A stretch of DNA of 64,000 nucleotides from Sphingomonas sp. HMP9 (GCF_013374115.1 NZ_AP022673.1:2442001-2506000), one strand, 5' to 3'. Shown: positions 36,568 through 45,794, counted from the first letter of the stretch. Program-made: numbers and translations. Notes: generated by a model from the letters alone, not told the origin.

Positions 36568-37473
36568 TCACTTCGCGAAGAGCCCGCGGCGGTAGAGCAA
36601 TGTGATCGCGACGCGGCGGTTGCGCGGGTCCGCGGGATCCTTGACGATCAGTGGCTCCCGATCGGCGACGCCTTCGATCCGCTCGAACCGTTCCTCCGGC
36701 GTGCCACCCGACAACAACCGTCGCCGCGTCGCCTCGGCGCGGCCTGAGGACAGCATCCAGTTGTTCATCGCGCGCGGATCGCCGTACGGTACGCTGTCGG
36801 TATGCCCGCGGATCATGATCGGGTTCCGCATGCCCTGCACCGAGCCGGCGATCATGCCGATCAGTGCCGACGCCTCGGGATCGAGCGCGGTCGTACCCAG
36901 CGCGAACATCGAATAGTTGGCGTCGTCGACCAGGTCGATCCGCATCCCGTCCTGCGTCGGCAAGAACCGGACATGGTTCTGCAATCGTGACAATCTGGCG
37001 TTCCCCGCGATCTGGCCAAGCACGCGCCGACGCAGCGCCGCGAAGTTCTTGCGGTCTTCCTTGGTCAGCGCGTCGCGGCTTTTCAACGACCCCTTGGGCC
37101 CCGTCCCTGCCGACGGACCGCCGAGCCCGGCATCGGGGATCGCCAGTTGCGCCATGCTGGTCTGGCCGGGCTTGGGACCGATGCGGTTCTTGTCGAGGAT
37201 CGATTCACCGCCGAACAGCCCGCCGCCGCCGATCCCGAGCGAGCGCGTGTTGAGGATGGTCGGAGCGAAGTAATCCGCAATGCCCTTGCGCTGTTTCTCG
37301 GTGGTCGCGCCGACGATCCACAGCAGCAGGAAGAACGCCATCATTGCCGTGACGAAATCGGCATAGGCGACTTTCCACGCGCCACCGTGATGGCCGCCAT
37401 GCGCCTCGATATAGATCTTCTTGACGATGACCTTGGGCGGCTGGTTCGTACCGTGAGGCGCGCGGGCGGCCAC
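36568..37473 (-). CDS. motB: Flagellar motor protein MotB
   Basis: A 301-residue protein. The single membrane helix VAYADFVTAMMAFFLLLWIVGA carries the proton-binding aspartate (AYADF). The periplasmic OmpA-like domain has IMIRGHTDSVPYGD and NWMLSSGRAEATRRRL, which bind peptidoglycan. MotB anchors the stator and conducts protons with MotA. It starts 4 nt after motA. The plug region (about 60-75) is typical. Confidence 0.95.
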   Translation of the reverse strand: MAARAPHGTNQPPKVIVKKIYIEAHGGHHGGAWKVAYADFVTAMMAFFLLLWIVGATTEKQRKGIADYFAPTILNTRSLGIGGGGLFGGESILDKNRIGPKPGQTSMAQLAIPDAGLGGPSAGTGPKGSLKSRDALTKEDRKNFAALRRRVLGQIAGNARLSRLQNHVRFLPTQDGMRIDLVDDANYSMFALGTTALDPEASALIGMIAGSVQGMRNPIMIRGHTDSVPYGDPRAMNNWMLSSGRAEATRRRLLSGGTPEERFERIEGVADREPLIVKDPADPRNRRVAITLLYRRGLFAK

Positions 37474-37477
37474 CGGG

Positions 37478-38341
37478 TTACTTCCCGCGAAGCCCGTCGA
37501 AGACTTCGGCGAAGCCCGGCTGGTTCTTGTGCGCGATGCCCGAGCGCGCGGCCTCGATCACCAGCGGCTGCGGATGGCCGTGCAGCGAGGCAATGATGAT
37601 CTGCTTCACCACGTCGTAGATCGACGCATCGGCATCGAGCACCTGCTTCAACCGGTTCGCGAGCGGCGCGACGATTCCGTACGCCAGCAGCACGCCCATG
37701 AACGTGCCGACCAGCGCCGAGCCGATCATCGCGCCCAAAATCGACGGTGGCTTGTCGATCGAGCCCATCGTCTTCACCACGCCGAGCACCGCCGCGACGA
37801 TACCCAGCGCGGGCAACGCGTCGGCGAGGCTCGCGAGCGTGCCGTGCGCGGCCTCCTCCTCGTGGTGATGCGTCTTGATCGAGTGGTCCATCACCTCCTC
37901 GACCGCGTGCACGTCGAGCGTGCCCGACGACACCACGACCAGGCGCAGCGTGTCGGCGATCAGGTTGACGAGCGCCTTGTCCTTCAGGAGCTTGGGATAT
38001 TCGGCGAACACCGCGGACGACTGCGGATCCTCGACATGCGGCTCGAGCGCGATCGGGCCGTCCATCCGCAGCATCTTCATCAGCTTGCTGACGAGGAAGA
38101 TGACGTCGAGATAGTCCTGTTTCTTGTATTTCGGGCCCTTGAAGACCTTGCCGAGGCCAGCGCCGAGACCTTTCAGCTCCTTGCCCGAATTGCCGATGAT
38201 CAGCGCGCCGGCGGCGGCCCCGCCGATGATCAGCATCTCGTGCGGAATGGCCTCCATGACGGGGCCGAGCGCGCCGCCGGTGAAGGCGAATCCGCCGAAC
38301 ACCATGACGAGCAGGACGACGATGCCGATAACCGGAAACAT
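37478..38341 (-). CDS. motA: Flagellar motor stator protein MotA
   Basis: A 287-residue protein with four membrane helices: FPVIGIVVLLVMVFGG, EMLIIGGAAAGALII, and the pair ADALPALGIVAAVLGVVKTMG and ILGAMIGSALVGTFMGVLLAYGIVAPLA. The cytoplasmic loop (about 55-160) holds the charged residues that contact FliG. It forms the torque-generating stator with MotB. It is closely followed by motB and lies downstream of flgL, with a 92-nt gap that may hold its own promoter. Confidence 0.95.
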   Translation of the reverse strand: MFPVIGIVVLLVMVFGGFAFTGGALGPVMEAIPHEMLIIGGAAAGALIIGNSGKELKGLGAGLGKVFKGPKYKKQDYLDVIFLVSKLMKMLRMDGPIALEPHVEDPQSSAVFAEYPKLLKDKALVNLIADTLRLVVVSSGTLDVHAVEEVMDHSIKTHHHEEEAAHGTLASLADALPALGIVAAVLGVVKTMGSIDKPPSILGAMIGSALVGTFMGVLLAYGIVAPLANRLKQVLDADASIYDVVKQIIIASLHGHPQPLVIEAARSGIAHKNQPGFAEVFDGLRGK

Positions 38342-38407
38342 GGTGTTCGAAATTCCCCCTGGACCGATTACGGCGGTAGCGTAGCGCGAGCGTTAACCGG
38401 ATTTGGT

Positions 38408-38423
38408 AGCCAAGCCGTTACCA
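38408..38423 (-). promoter_or_regulatory. Weak sigma-54 promoter candidate upstream of motA
   Basis: On the minus strand TGGTAACGGCTTGGCT keeps the GG-N10-GC frame but matches only 9 of the 12 consensus positions (TGGCACG-N4-TTGCW). It lies about 67 nt before motA. It is much weaker than the other flagellar sites here. Confidence 0.3.
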
Positions 38424-38433
38424 GCCGGCCCGC

Positions 38434-39354
38434 TCAGCGCAGATAATCGAACAGCGACAGCGCCGAGAGCTTGGAAAAGCTCGCCTGCGTGGCCGACAGG
38501 ATCGTCATCGTCTTCTGCAGCTCGACCACGGTGGTGGTGAGGTCGGTATCCTCGAGCCCGGACCGGGTCGCCTCGCGGTCTGCTGCGACATCGGTCAGCC
38601 GGGTCGTCTCCAGATCGACCCGGACGGCGCGCGCGCCGAGCGACGCCTGGACGGTCGACACCTGGTCCGCCGCGGCGCCGAGATCGGCGAGCGACGTACC
38701 GAGCGAACCCGCGGTGAAATCGTCCGATTGCAGCACGGCGGCGATCGCGGACAGCATCGCGAGCGTGTTGGTGCCGCCCTCGATGCTGCCATCAGCCTTG
38801 GTCGTGCCGCCGACGGTGAAGATGCGCGCGGCGGTCTCGTTCGCCTGGACGCTCTGGCCGTCGCCGATCGGAATCGCCGACACCGGCTTGGCGGCGAGCG
38901 CGTAGGTGCCGTCAACCGCGACCGCGGGCGCGCCGTCACCGCCTCCGAACAGCGCCTGCCCGCGCGCGTCCTTGGCGTTGGCGAGATTGGTCAGCGTCGC
39001 GACGATCCCGGCGATCTGCTCGCCGATCGCCTTGCGGTTTGCCGCGTTCAGCGTGCCGGTCTTTGCCTGCGTCACCAGCTCGGTCGCGCTCTGCAGCTGG
39101 TCGGTAATCGCGGAAAGGCTGGTGTCGCCCTGCTTCAGAATGGATTCGGCGGTGCCTAGATTGGCGACATAGGCCTTGTCGTTGACGGTATCGCGCTTCA
39201 GCCCAGCGAGGCGCTGGTAGGCGGCACTGTCGGAGGACGGTGCCGATAATCTGGTGCCGGTCGAGATCTGCGTCTGCAACTGGTCCGTCTTCGCCCCAAG
39301 CGACGACATCGACGCTGCTGCGCGGTCGTAGAATAGGCTGGTCGCGATCTGCAT
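38434..39354 (-). CDS. flgL: Flagellar hook-associated protein 3
   Basis: A 306-residue protein whose ends resemble flagellin: QIATSLFYDRAAASMSSLGAKTDQLQTQISTGTRL at the N-terminus and the C-terminal helix TTVVELQKTMTILSATQASFSKLSALSLFDYLR. FlgL joins hook and filament. It lies 5 nt after flgK, so the two are co-transcribed. The length is normal for an alphaproteobacterial FlgL. Confidence 0.93.
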   Translation of the reverse strand: MQIATSLFYDRAAASMSSLGAKTDQLQTQISTGTRLSAPSSDSAAYQRLAGLKRDTVNDKAYVANLGTAESILKQGDTSLSAITDQLQSATELVTQAKTGTLNAANRKAIGEQIAGIVATLTNLANAKDARGQALFGGGDGAPAVAVDGTYALAAKPVSAIPIGDGQSVQANETAARIFTVGGTTKADGSIEGGTNTLAMLSAIAAVLQSDDFTAGSLGTSLADLGAAADQVSTVQASLGARAVRVDLETTRLTDVAADREATRSGLEDTDLTTTVVELQKTMTILSATQASFSKLSALSLFDYLR

Positions 39355-39359
39355 GGGCG

Positions 39360-40706
39360 TTACCGTAGATCGAGGATGGTCTGGAGCGTGTCGCGCGCGG
39401 TCTGGATCACGCGGCTCGACGCTTGATAGGCCTGCTGGAAGCGCAGCAGGTCGACCGCTTCGCTATCGAGATCGACACCCGAGGCGGACGCGAGCGCACT
39501 GACCGCGCCGTCGCGGATCGCGCCCTGGGCATCGGCGACGACCTTGCGCTGTTCGAGCGCGGCGGCGTTGCCGGCGATCAACGTCGTGGTGCGCCTCTCG
39601 AACGCGCCGCTAGTGCGGACCGCCTGCAACGCGGCAAGGTTGGACGCATCGCGCGGGCCGCCAGTGGAGCCCGCCGCGGCGATTTCGCGCGGGTCGGTCA
39701 GCGAGACCGCAATGTCGGTCGGCGTGGCGCCGGTCGCGAACAGCGGCGCGCCGGCGGTGCCGTTCAGGTCGCGGCCCTGCGCCTGGACCGCATTGACCTT
39801 CGCGGTGAAGTCGCTGGCGATGGCGTTGAGCGATCCGCGCGCGGCGGCGAGACGCTGTGCCCCTTCCGCGAAGCCGGCCAGGGCGCCGCCGGTCGGCGAC
39901 ACGGCCGATGCACCGCCCACGCCGGTCACTGCGAACTGCACCGCGCCTTCGCCGTTCCGAGCGTAGGAGATCTGCTCGCTCGAGCCGCCTGCGACGAACA
40001 CCGCGCCGGTCGCGCCGCCGAGCCGGACGGTGGTCCGCCCGAGCGTATCGAACGACGTGGTGATGTCGGCGATCGTGCTCATCTGTTCGAGCATCTGGTC
40101 GCGCTGGTCGGCGAGCTGCGCGGCGATCGACGATCCCGGCTGGGTCCGCGCGATGCCGTCGTTGATCCTGGCGAGCGCGGTGCCGAGTGCGTTGAACGAC
40201 TGCACCGCCTGCGACGCGGTCGAATCGAGATCGGCGGTCGCGGTGTCGAGCGCGCGCCCGGTTGCGGTGAACGCGGCGGCAGCCGTCCCGGCCGCTTCGA
40301 GCATGACGGCGCGCGCCGGCTCCGACGAGGGATCGGCGGCAAGTTTCTGTGCGGCCGTGAAGAAGCCGGTGATGCGGTCGCCAAGCTGGTTGTCGCCGAG
40401 CGCCGTCTCGATCCGGTTCATCCAGGTGATGCCGGCTTCGGTCTTGGCGAGATCGGTGCCGGCCGTGCGGACCGCTTGCGACCGGTAGGCGTCGGCGCTG
40501 CGGCCGATGCCGGTCACGGTGACGCCGCTGCTGCTGAGCGCGTTGCGCGCGTTCAGCCCGCCACCGACCGATGAGACTTCGGCGAGCGTCGTCGTCCGCC
40601 GGGTATAGCCCGCGGTGCCCGTGTTCGCGATGTTCTCCGACACCGTCGACAGCGCGGTCTGGTACGCGCGCACGCCCGAGGCGCCGATCGAGAGGAGATC
40701 GCTCAT
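39360..40706 (-). CDS. flgK: Flagellar hook-associated protein 1
   Basis: A 448-residue protein with the rod/hook N-terminal motif (SIGASGVRAYQTALSTVSENIANTGTAGYTRRTTTL) and the C-terminal SEAVDLLRFQQAYQASSRVIQTARDTLQTILDLR. FlgK is the first hook-filament junction protein. It overlaps flgJ by 4 nt. It is shorter than the enteric form (about 550 aa) because the middle domain is reduced. Confidence 0.95.
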   Translation of the reverse strand: MSDLLSIGASGVRAYQTALSTVSENIANTGTAGYTRRTTTLAEVSSVGGGLNARNALSSSGVTVTGIGRSADAYRSQAVRTAGTDLAKTEAGITWMNRIETALGDNQLGDRITGFFTAAQKLAADPSSEPARAVMLEAAGTAAAAFTATGRALDTATADLDSTASQAVQSFNALGTALARINDGIARTQPGSSIAAQLADQRDQMLEQMSTIADITTSFDTLGRTTVRLGGATGAVFVAGGSSEQISYARNGEGAVQFAVTGVGGASAVSPTGGALAGFAEGAQRLAAARGSLNAIASDFTAKVNAVQAQGRDLNGTAGAPLFATGATPTDIAVSLTDPREIAAAGSTGGPRDASNLAALQAVRTSGAFERRTTTLIAGNAAALEQRKVVADAQGAIRDGAVSALASASGVDLDSEAVDLLRFQQAYQASSRVIQTARDTLQTILDLR

Positions 40707-41026
40707 GGTGGCGAGCCTGCCGCGGCCTGGTTAAGATCGGATTGAGACTTGGCGAGAAAATCGGTCATCGCCTTGCCGATGCCGAGCGGCGTGTGCTCGG
40801 CCATCGACTTCGCGATCAGCCCGTCCTGCATGTCGGTGAAGGTGTCGATCGCCTTCGAACCGAACAATGGATCGCTGAGCTTCGCCTGCCGCATGCTTTT
40901 CAGCATCATGCCGGTGAAGACCGCCTCGAACTTCTCGCCCGCCTTGTCGAGATTGTCCTTCGACTTGAGCCGGCTCGTATCGGTCGAGATTCCCGTCGTG
41001 GCTGCGGGTGCCGAGATCGGGCTCAC
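40703..41026 (-). CDS. flgJ: FlgJ-type rod-binding protein without peptidoglycan-hydrolase domain
   Basis: A 107-residue protein covering only the FlgJ N-terminal rod-binding domain: KAGEKFEAVFTGMMLKSMRQAKL, followed by MQDGLIAKSMAEHTPLGIGKAM. Enteric FlgJ is about 313 aa with a muramidase domain; that domain is missing here. A separate transglycosylase at 50478-51323 may do that job. It overlaps both flgI and flgK by 4 nt. Confidence 0.9.
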   Translation of the reverse strand: MSPISAPAATTGISTDTSRLKSKDNLDKAGEKFEAVFTGMMLKSMRQAKLSDPLFGSKAIDTFTDMQDGLIAKSMAEHTPLGIGKAMTDFLAKSQSDLNQAAAGSPP

Positions 41027-42258
41027 AGGACGATCAACTCGGCCTTGAGCGCGCCGGCTTCCTTCAGCGCCTCGAGGATCGCGACAAGGTCAGCCGGAGA
41101 GGCGCCGATCGCGTTGACCGCCTTGACGATGTCGGCGAGCTTGGGGCCGGGCGCGAGCAGGAACATCGGGCGACGCTCCTCCTCGACCGCAACCGCGCTG
41201 TTCGGCGTGACGACGGTCTGGCCACCGCTGAACGGGGCTGGCTGGCTGACCTGCGGCTTCTCGTCGATCCGCACCGTCATCTTGCCGTGGGTGATCGCCG
41301 CCGGCCCGACGCGGACCGCCGAGTTGATGACGACCGTCCCGGTGCGCGCGTTGACGATCACCTTGGCGGACGGCTCGGCGGAAACGACGTCGAGATTCTC
41401 GATCGTCGACATGAGGGTCGCACGGATGTCGGCGCCGATCGGCGCACGCACCGCGACCGACACTGCGTCGATCGCCTGCGCGCTGCCGAAGCCCAATTTC
41501 GAGTTTATCGCGCCGGCGACGTTCTGCGCGGTGGTGAAGTCGGCGCGCACGAGATTGAAGGTCAGCGTCGGCGCGCTGTCGAACCCGGTCGCGACCGCGC
41601 GCTCGACGGTGGCGCCTTCGGGAATGCGGCCGGTCGAGGGAACGTTGACGACGATCTTCGACCCGTCCGCGCCTTCTGCCCCCAGCCCGCCGACCGCGAG
41701 GTTGCCCTGCGCCATCGCGTAGATCTGGTTATCCGCGCCGAGCAACGGGGTCATGATCAGGCTGCCGCCACGAAGCGATTTGGCCTTGCCCATCGACGCG
41801 ACCGTGATGTCCAGCCGCTGGCCGGGCTTGGCGAACGGCGGCAGTTCGGCAGTGATCATCACGACCGCGGCGTTCTTCATGCCGGGGTTCGCGTTCGGCG
41901 GCAGCTGCAGGCCGAAGCGCGAGACGACCGCCTTCAACGACTGCACGGTGTATTCGAGATTGTCGTCGCCGGTGCCGGGCAGGCCGACGACGATGCCGTA
42001 GCCGGTGAGCTGGTTCGACCGGATCCCCTGGAACCCGCCCAGGTCCTTGATCCGGTCGGCGGAGGCCGGCGCGGCGATGAGGAGCGATACCAGCGCGAGC
42101 ACCACCCATCCTGCCGTTCGTATCGAGTAGAGACCGAGCGTGTCGAGGGCTCGTATCAAGATACAGGTCCCTCGATACGCCATCTCGACAAGCTCGGCGG
42201 CTACTCGGGACGAACGGAATTTCGGGCGGAATGTGCGCGCGCGCATGAGCATTACCAT
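41023..42258 (-). CDS. flgI: Flagellar P-ring protein, with repeat insertion in its N-terminus
   Basis: A 411-residue precursor. The mature P-ring sequence starts near ADRIKDLGGFQGIRSNQLTGYGIVVGL and continues with the FlgI pattern (GKAKSLRGGSLIMTPL, SVAVRAPIGADI). FlgI forms the periplasmic P ring around the rod. The ATG at 42258 shares one base with the flgH stop (TGATG), which indicates translational coupling. Residues about 15-48 come from a repeat element and lie between a basic n-region (MRARTFRPKF) and the hydrophobic helix AGWVVLALVSLLIAAPASA. Alternative starts are ATG 42183 or an internal TTG. Confidence 0.9.
   Translation of the reverse strand: MVMLMRARTFRPKFRSSRVAAELVEMAYRGTCILIRALDTLGLYSIRTAGWVVLALVSLLIAAPASADRIKDLGGFQGIRSNQLTGYGIVVGLPGTGDDNLEYTVQSLKAVVSRFGLQLPPNANPGMKNAAVVMITAELPPFAKPGQRLDITVASMGKAKSLRGGSLIMTPLLGADNQIYAMAQGNLAVGGLGAEGADGSKIVVNVPSTGRIPEGATVERAVATGFDSAPTLTFNLVRADFTTAQNVAGAINSKLGFGSAQAIDAVSVAVRAPIGADIRATLMSTIENLDVVSAEPSAKVIVNARTGTVVINSAVRVGPAAITHGKMTVRIDEKPQVSQPAPFSGGQTVVTPNSAVAVEEERRPMFLLAPGPKLADIVKAVNAIGASPADLVAILEALKEAGALKAELIVL
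42114..42217. repeat. TCGATACGCC-type element inside the flgI 5' end
   Basis: The element has terminal inverted repeats CCGTTCG ... CGAACGG and internal TATCGAG/CTCGATA pairs (ACCGAGCGTGTCGAGGG; CTCGACAAGCTCGGCGGC). It ends like the element at 1-115. The core CGTTCG...CGAACG is 102 nt, which keeps the flgI frame open. Confidence 0.8.
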
Positions 42259-42950
42259 CAAAACGGGCTGACGACGGAGAAGAAGCGGCCGAGCCACCCC
42301 TGGCGGCCGGCGCGGGCGACGTCGCCCTTGCCGGTGTACGAGATCTGCGCATCGGCCACGCGCGTCGACAGCACGCGGTTGTCGCGGTCGACGTCGGCGG
42401 TGCGGACCAGGCCCTTGATCTTCAGGAACTCGTCGCCGCGGTTGAGCGTCACGCGCTTCTGGCCCTGCACGAGCATCGTACCGTTGGGATAAACCGCCGC
42501 CACCGTCACGCTGACCTCGCCCGACAGCGAGTTCGCCTGGTCGGCGGCGCCGGTGCCGTTGAAGGTCCGCCCGCCGCTGATCGTCGCGTCGGTCCTGCCG
42601 AACAGGTTGAGCGCGCCGGTGGTCGGCGGCGTGATGCTGCCCGAACCGTTGCTGTCCAGTTTCGAGCCCGACGATTTCGAGGCCGCCGTGCGCTCGACCA
42701 GCACGATCGTCAGCGGATCGCCGACCTTCCGCGCGCGCCAGCCTTCATAGAGCGCGGCGTAGCCGTCCTGCGCCTGGAAGATCGAGCCGGTCGCGACGAC
42801 GGGTACCGGCTGAACCGGCAAGGGACGCGCGACCGAAAAATCCTCGGGCGGCGCCTTCTTGCCGAAGAGGCTCGCCTCCGCGGACGACGCGCCAAGCCCT
42901 GCGATGACGAGCGTGCCGGCGATTGCGGCGATCTGGGCGGTGCGCATCAC
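42258..42950 (-). CDS. flgH: Flagellar L-ring protein lacking the lipobox cysteine
   Basis: A 230-residue protein with a signal peptide (AAIAGTLVIAGLGASSAEAS) followed by the L-ring domain: DGYAALYEGWRARKVGDPLTIVLVERTAASKSS and GQKRVTLNRGDEFLKIKGLVR. FlgH is normally a lipoprotein forming the outer-membrane L ring. No cysteine occurs anywhere in this sequence, so it cannot be lipidated. It overlaps flgG by 4 nt. ATG 42947 is an alternative start. Confidence 0.92.
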   Translation of the reverse strand: MMRTAQIAAIAGTLVIAGLGASSAEASLFGKKAPPEDFSVARPLPVQPVPVVATGSIFQAQDGYAALYEGWRARKVGDPLTIVLVERTAASKSSGSKLDSNGSGSITPPTTGALNLFGRTDATISGGRTFNGTGAADQANSLSGEVSVTVAAVYPNGTMLVQGQKRVTLNRGDEFLKIKGLVRTADVDRDNRVLSTRVADAQISYTGKGDVARAGRQGWLGRFFSVVSPF

Positions 42951-43735
42951 AGGTTCTGGTTGACGTATTTGAGCATGTCGTCGGTCGCCGAGATCATCTT
43001 CGAATTGACCTCGTACGCGCGCTGCGTCTCGATCATGTCGACCAGTTCCTCGACGACGTTGACGTTCGACGCCTCGAGCATGCCCTGCTTGATGCCGCCA
43101 CGACCGTCCTGCCCCGCGATGCCGACATTCGCCGCGCCGCTCGCCGCGGTCTCGACCAGGTAATTGTCGCCCGTCGCCTGGAGGCCTGCGCCGTTCGGGA
43201 AGCTGGCGACCTGGATCTGGCCGATCTGCGATGCTTCGGTCTGGCCGGGCACGGTCGCCGAGACCGTGCCGTCGCGGCCGATCGTGATCCCGGTCGTCCC
43301 CTCGGGGACGGTGATGCCGGGCTGCACCTGATAGCCTTCGCTGGTGACCAGCAGGCCCTCGGCCGAGCGCGAGAAATTGCCGGCGCGGGTGTAGCCGAGC
43401 GTACCGCCGGGCATCTGCACCTGGAAATAGCCGTCGCCGTCGAGCGCGAGGTCGAGGCTGTTGCCGGTCGTCTGCATCGCGCCCTGCGTATCCATCCGCG
43501 CGGTGCCCTGGATACGGACGCCGGTGCCGAGGTTCAGCCCGGTCGCGTATTTCGTCTCGGCAGTGCTCTGCGTGCCGGGCGTCGTGACGGTCTGGTAGGC
43601 GAGCGTCTCGAACGCGGCGCGATCCTTCTTGAACCCCGTCGTGTTCACGTTGGCGAGATTGTTCGAGATGACGCGCATGCGCATGTCCTGGGCGTCGAGC
43701 CCGGTGCGCGCGATATGCATGGCTGCGGATGACAT
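42947..43735 (-). CDS. flgG: Flagellar basal-body distal rod protein
   Basis: A 262-residue rod protein with the N-terminal ARTGLDAQDMRMRVISNNLANVNTTGFKKDRAAFE motif and the C-terminal LEASNVNVVEELVDMIETQRAYEVNSKMI. FlgG builds the distal rod. Length matches the family exactly. It precedes flgH by a 4-nt overlap and follows flgF after 13 nt. Confidence 0.96.
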   Translation of the reverse strand: MSSAAMHIARTGLDAQDMRMRVISNNLANVNTTGFKKDRAAFETLAYQTVTTPGTQSTAETKYATGLNLGTGVRIQGTARMDTQGAMQTTGNSLDLALDGDGYFQVQMPGGTLGYTRAGNFSRSAEGLLVTSEGYQVQPGITVPEGTTGITIGRDGTVSATVPGQTEASQIGQIQVASFPNGAGLQATGDNYLVETAASGAANVGIAGQDGRGGIKQGMLEASNVNVVEELVDMIETQRAYEVNSKMISATDDMLKYVNQNL

Positions 43736-43748
43736 CGGTCTGTTTCCT

Positions 43749-44501
43749 CTAGCTCGGCAGGCGCATCAGCGATGCACCGCTTTCGTCGATTTCCTTGGCG
43801 GATTTCATCATGTTGGCCTGGACTTCGTAGCTGCGCTGGTTCTCGATCATGTCGACCAGCGCCTGAGTCATGTTGACGTTGGATCCCTCGACCGCGCCGC
43901 CCTGGACCCTGGCATCCAGGTCCTCGGGCAGCGCCCCCCCGCCGCGGACGCGCAGCAAATTGTCGAGGCCCTTGACCGTGTCCGAGCCCTTGGTGTCGGC
44001 GAGCTTGAGCTTGTCGATCACCTGCGGCGCGTTGGCGTCGCCACCCTGCGGCACGATCGAGATGGTCCCATCGGCGGCGATCGTCAGCGACTGGTAGGGC
44101 GGCAAGGTGATCGGCCCCCCCGAGCCGATCACCGGATGCCCGTCGCCAGTCTGCAACACGCCCGATGGCGCCACTTCCAGATCACCGCGGCGGGTATAGG
44201 CCTCGGAGCCATCCGACGCCTGCACCGCCAGCCAGGCCGTGGTGCCGGTAATCGCGACGTCGAGCGGACGCCCGGTCAGCTGGATCGCGCCGGGCGACCG
44301 ATCGGCATCGGTCACCTCCTCCGAGGTCGGCGCGCGCGCCTCGATCGTGGTGCCATCACCCTTCAGGTTCAGCCGGTCGAACACCACGCGATCGGCGCGG
44401 AATCCGGTGGTCGACGCGTTCGCCATGTTGTTGGCGATCGCCGCCTGCGCCGCCATGTGCGCGCGCAGGCCCGTCGCCGCGGTGTAGACCAGCTTGTCCA
44501 T
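43749..44501 (-). CDS. flgF: Flagellar basal-body rod protein FlgF
   Basis: A 250-residue protein with KLVYTAATGLRAHMAAQAAIANNMANASTTGFRADRVVFD and the C-terminal VEGSNVNMTQALVDMIENQRSYEVQANMM. FlgF is a proximal rod protein. It lies between flgE and flgG in the usual order. Confidence 0.95.
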   Translation of the reverse strand: MDKLVYTAATGLRAHMAAQAAIANNMANASTTGFRADRVVFDRLNLKGDGTTIEARAPTSEEVTDADRSPGAIQLTGRPLDVAITGTTAWLAVQASDGSEAYTRRGDLEVAPSGVLQTGDGHPVIGSGGPITLPPYQSLTIAADGTISIVPQGGDANAPQVIDKLKLADTKGSDTVKGLDNLLRVRGGGALPEDLDARVQGGAVEGSNVNMTQALVDMIENQRSYEVQANMMKSAKEIDESGASLMRLPS

Positions 44502-44525
44502 TCAGGGTCCCCTGCTCGCCTGCGC

Positions 44526-45794
44526 TTAGCTGCGGATGTTGAAGATGGTTTCGGAGATCTGGTTGGCGGTATCGAGCGCCTTCGAGTTCGCCTGGAAATT
44601 GCGCTGTGCCGCGATCAGGTTGACCAGCTCCTCGGTGATATCGACGTTCGATCCCTCGATCGTTCCGGACATCAGCTTGCCGAAGCCGTTGGTGTCCGCC
44701 GAACCGAGCTTGGCCTCGCCCGAGATGCCGGTCGACGACCAATAGCTGCTGCCCAGCTGGCGCAGACCCTCGGGATTGGAGAAGTTGGCGAGCATCACCT
44801 GCCCCAGCACCTGCGTGTCGCCGTTCGAGAAGCTGGCGTTGACCATGCCCTTCTCGTCGACGGCGACGCCCTGGATCTGGCCGACCGCCTTGCCGTCCTG
44901 CGACCGCGAGGCGACGTTGAACGCGCTCGACACTTGCGTCGTACCGGCACCCAGGGTGAAGTCGATCTGCTGCGGATCGGTCGAGTTCGCAGTGGTGAAC
45001 TCGTCATATTTGATGGTCGCAGCGGGCGCGGTCATCTTGCCCGTCGCGTCGAACGTCATCGCCGTGCCCTTGGCACCCGCGGTCGTCAGTTCCTTGTCGC
45101 CGACGAAGCTGTGGACTTCCCAGCCGCTGGTCGCGTTGGCGTCGGTCGGGGCTGAGATGCGCTTGAAATAATTGGTCAGCGTCATCGCGTTGCCCGACAC
45201 ATCATAGACGGTGGTCTGCGCGGACTGGTTGTAGCTCGACGGATCGAACCGGTCGAACGTCGCCGTCGGCGGGACCGCCGAGTTCGCGTTGAGGTTCAGC
45301 GTCATCGTGACCGCCCTGGTCGGCACCGGCGTACCGCTCGTCTCGGGCAGGCGCAGGCTCAGCGCGGAATCGACGCCGGTCGCCACGACCGTGCCCGAGC
45401 CGTCGACCGGGAACACCTGCAGGTGCGACCCCTGCGAATCGACCACGTAGCGGTTCGAATCGACCAGGAAGCCGCCGTTGCGCGTGTAGTTCACGGTCGC
45501 CGATTCCGCGTTCGGCTTGACCGCGAAGAAGCCGTCGCCCGACACCGCGAGATCGAGGCTGTTCGACGACTGGATCAAATTCCCTTGCGAGAATTGCTGG
45601 CGGTTGGCCTTCACGACCGTACCCGAGCCGATCTGCTGCGACGGCGCCTGCGACACGCTCGACGCGATCACGTCGGCGAATTCGGTGCGGCTCTTCTTGA
45701 AGCCGTTGGTCGCAACGTTCGCGAGGTTGTGCGAGATCGTCGACATCTCGGTCTGAGACGCCTGCAGCCCGGAGAGCGAAGTGTAGAAGGACAT
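44526..45794 (-). CDS. flgE: Flagellar hook protein FlgE
   Basis: A 422-residue protein. The N-terminus (SFYTSLSGLQASQTEMSTISHNLANVATNGFKKSRTEF) and the C-terminus (TIEGSNVDITEELVNLIAAQRNFQANSKALDT) are the D0 regions that form the hook tube. The middle (about 90-330) is the exposed Ser/Thr-rich domain. It is about average in length for the family. It follows flgD by 28 nt. Confidence 0.96.
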   Translation of the reverse strand: MSFYTSLSGLQASQTEMSTISHNLANVATNGFKKSRTEFADVIASSVSQAPSQQIGSGTVVKANRQQFSQGNLIQSSNSLDLAVSGDGFFAVKPNAESATVNYTRNGGFLVDSNRYVVDSQGSHLQVFPVDGSGTVVATGVDSALSLRLPETSGTPVPTRAVTMTLNLNANSAVPPTATFDRFDPSSYNQSAQTTVYDVSGNAMTLTNYFKRISAPTDANATSGWEVHSFVGDKELTTAGAKGTAMTFDATGKMTAPAATIKYDEFTTANSTDPQQIDFTLGAGTTQVSSAFNVASRSQDGKAVGQIQGVAVDEKGMVNASFSNGDTQVLGQVMLANFSNPEGLRQLGSSYWSSTGISGEAKLGSADTNGFGKLMSGTIEGSNVDITEELVNLIAAQRNFQANSKALDTANQISETIFNIRS

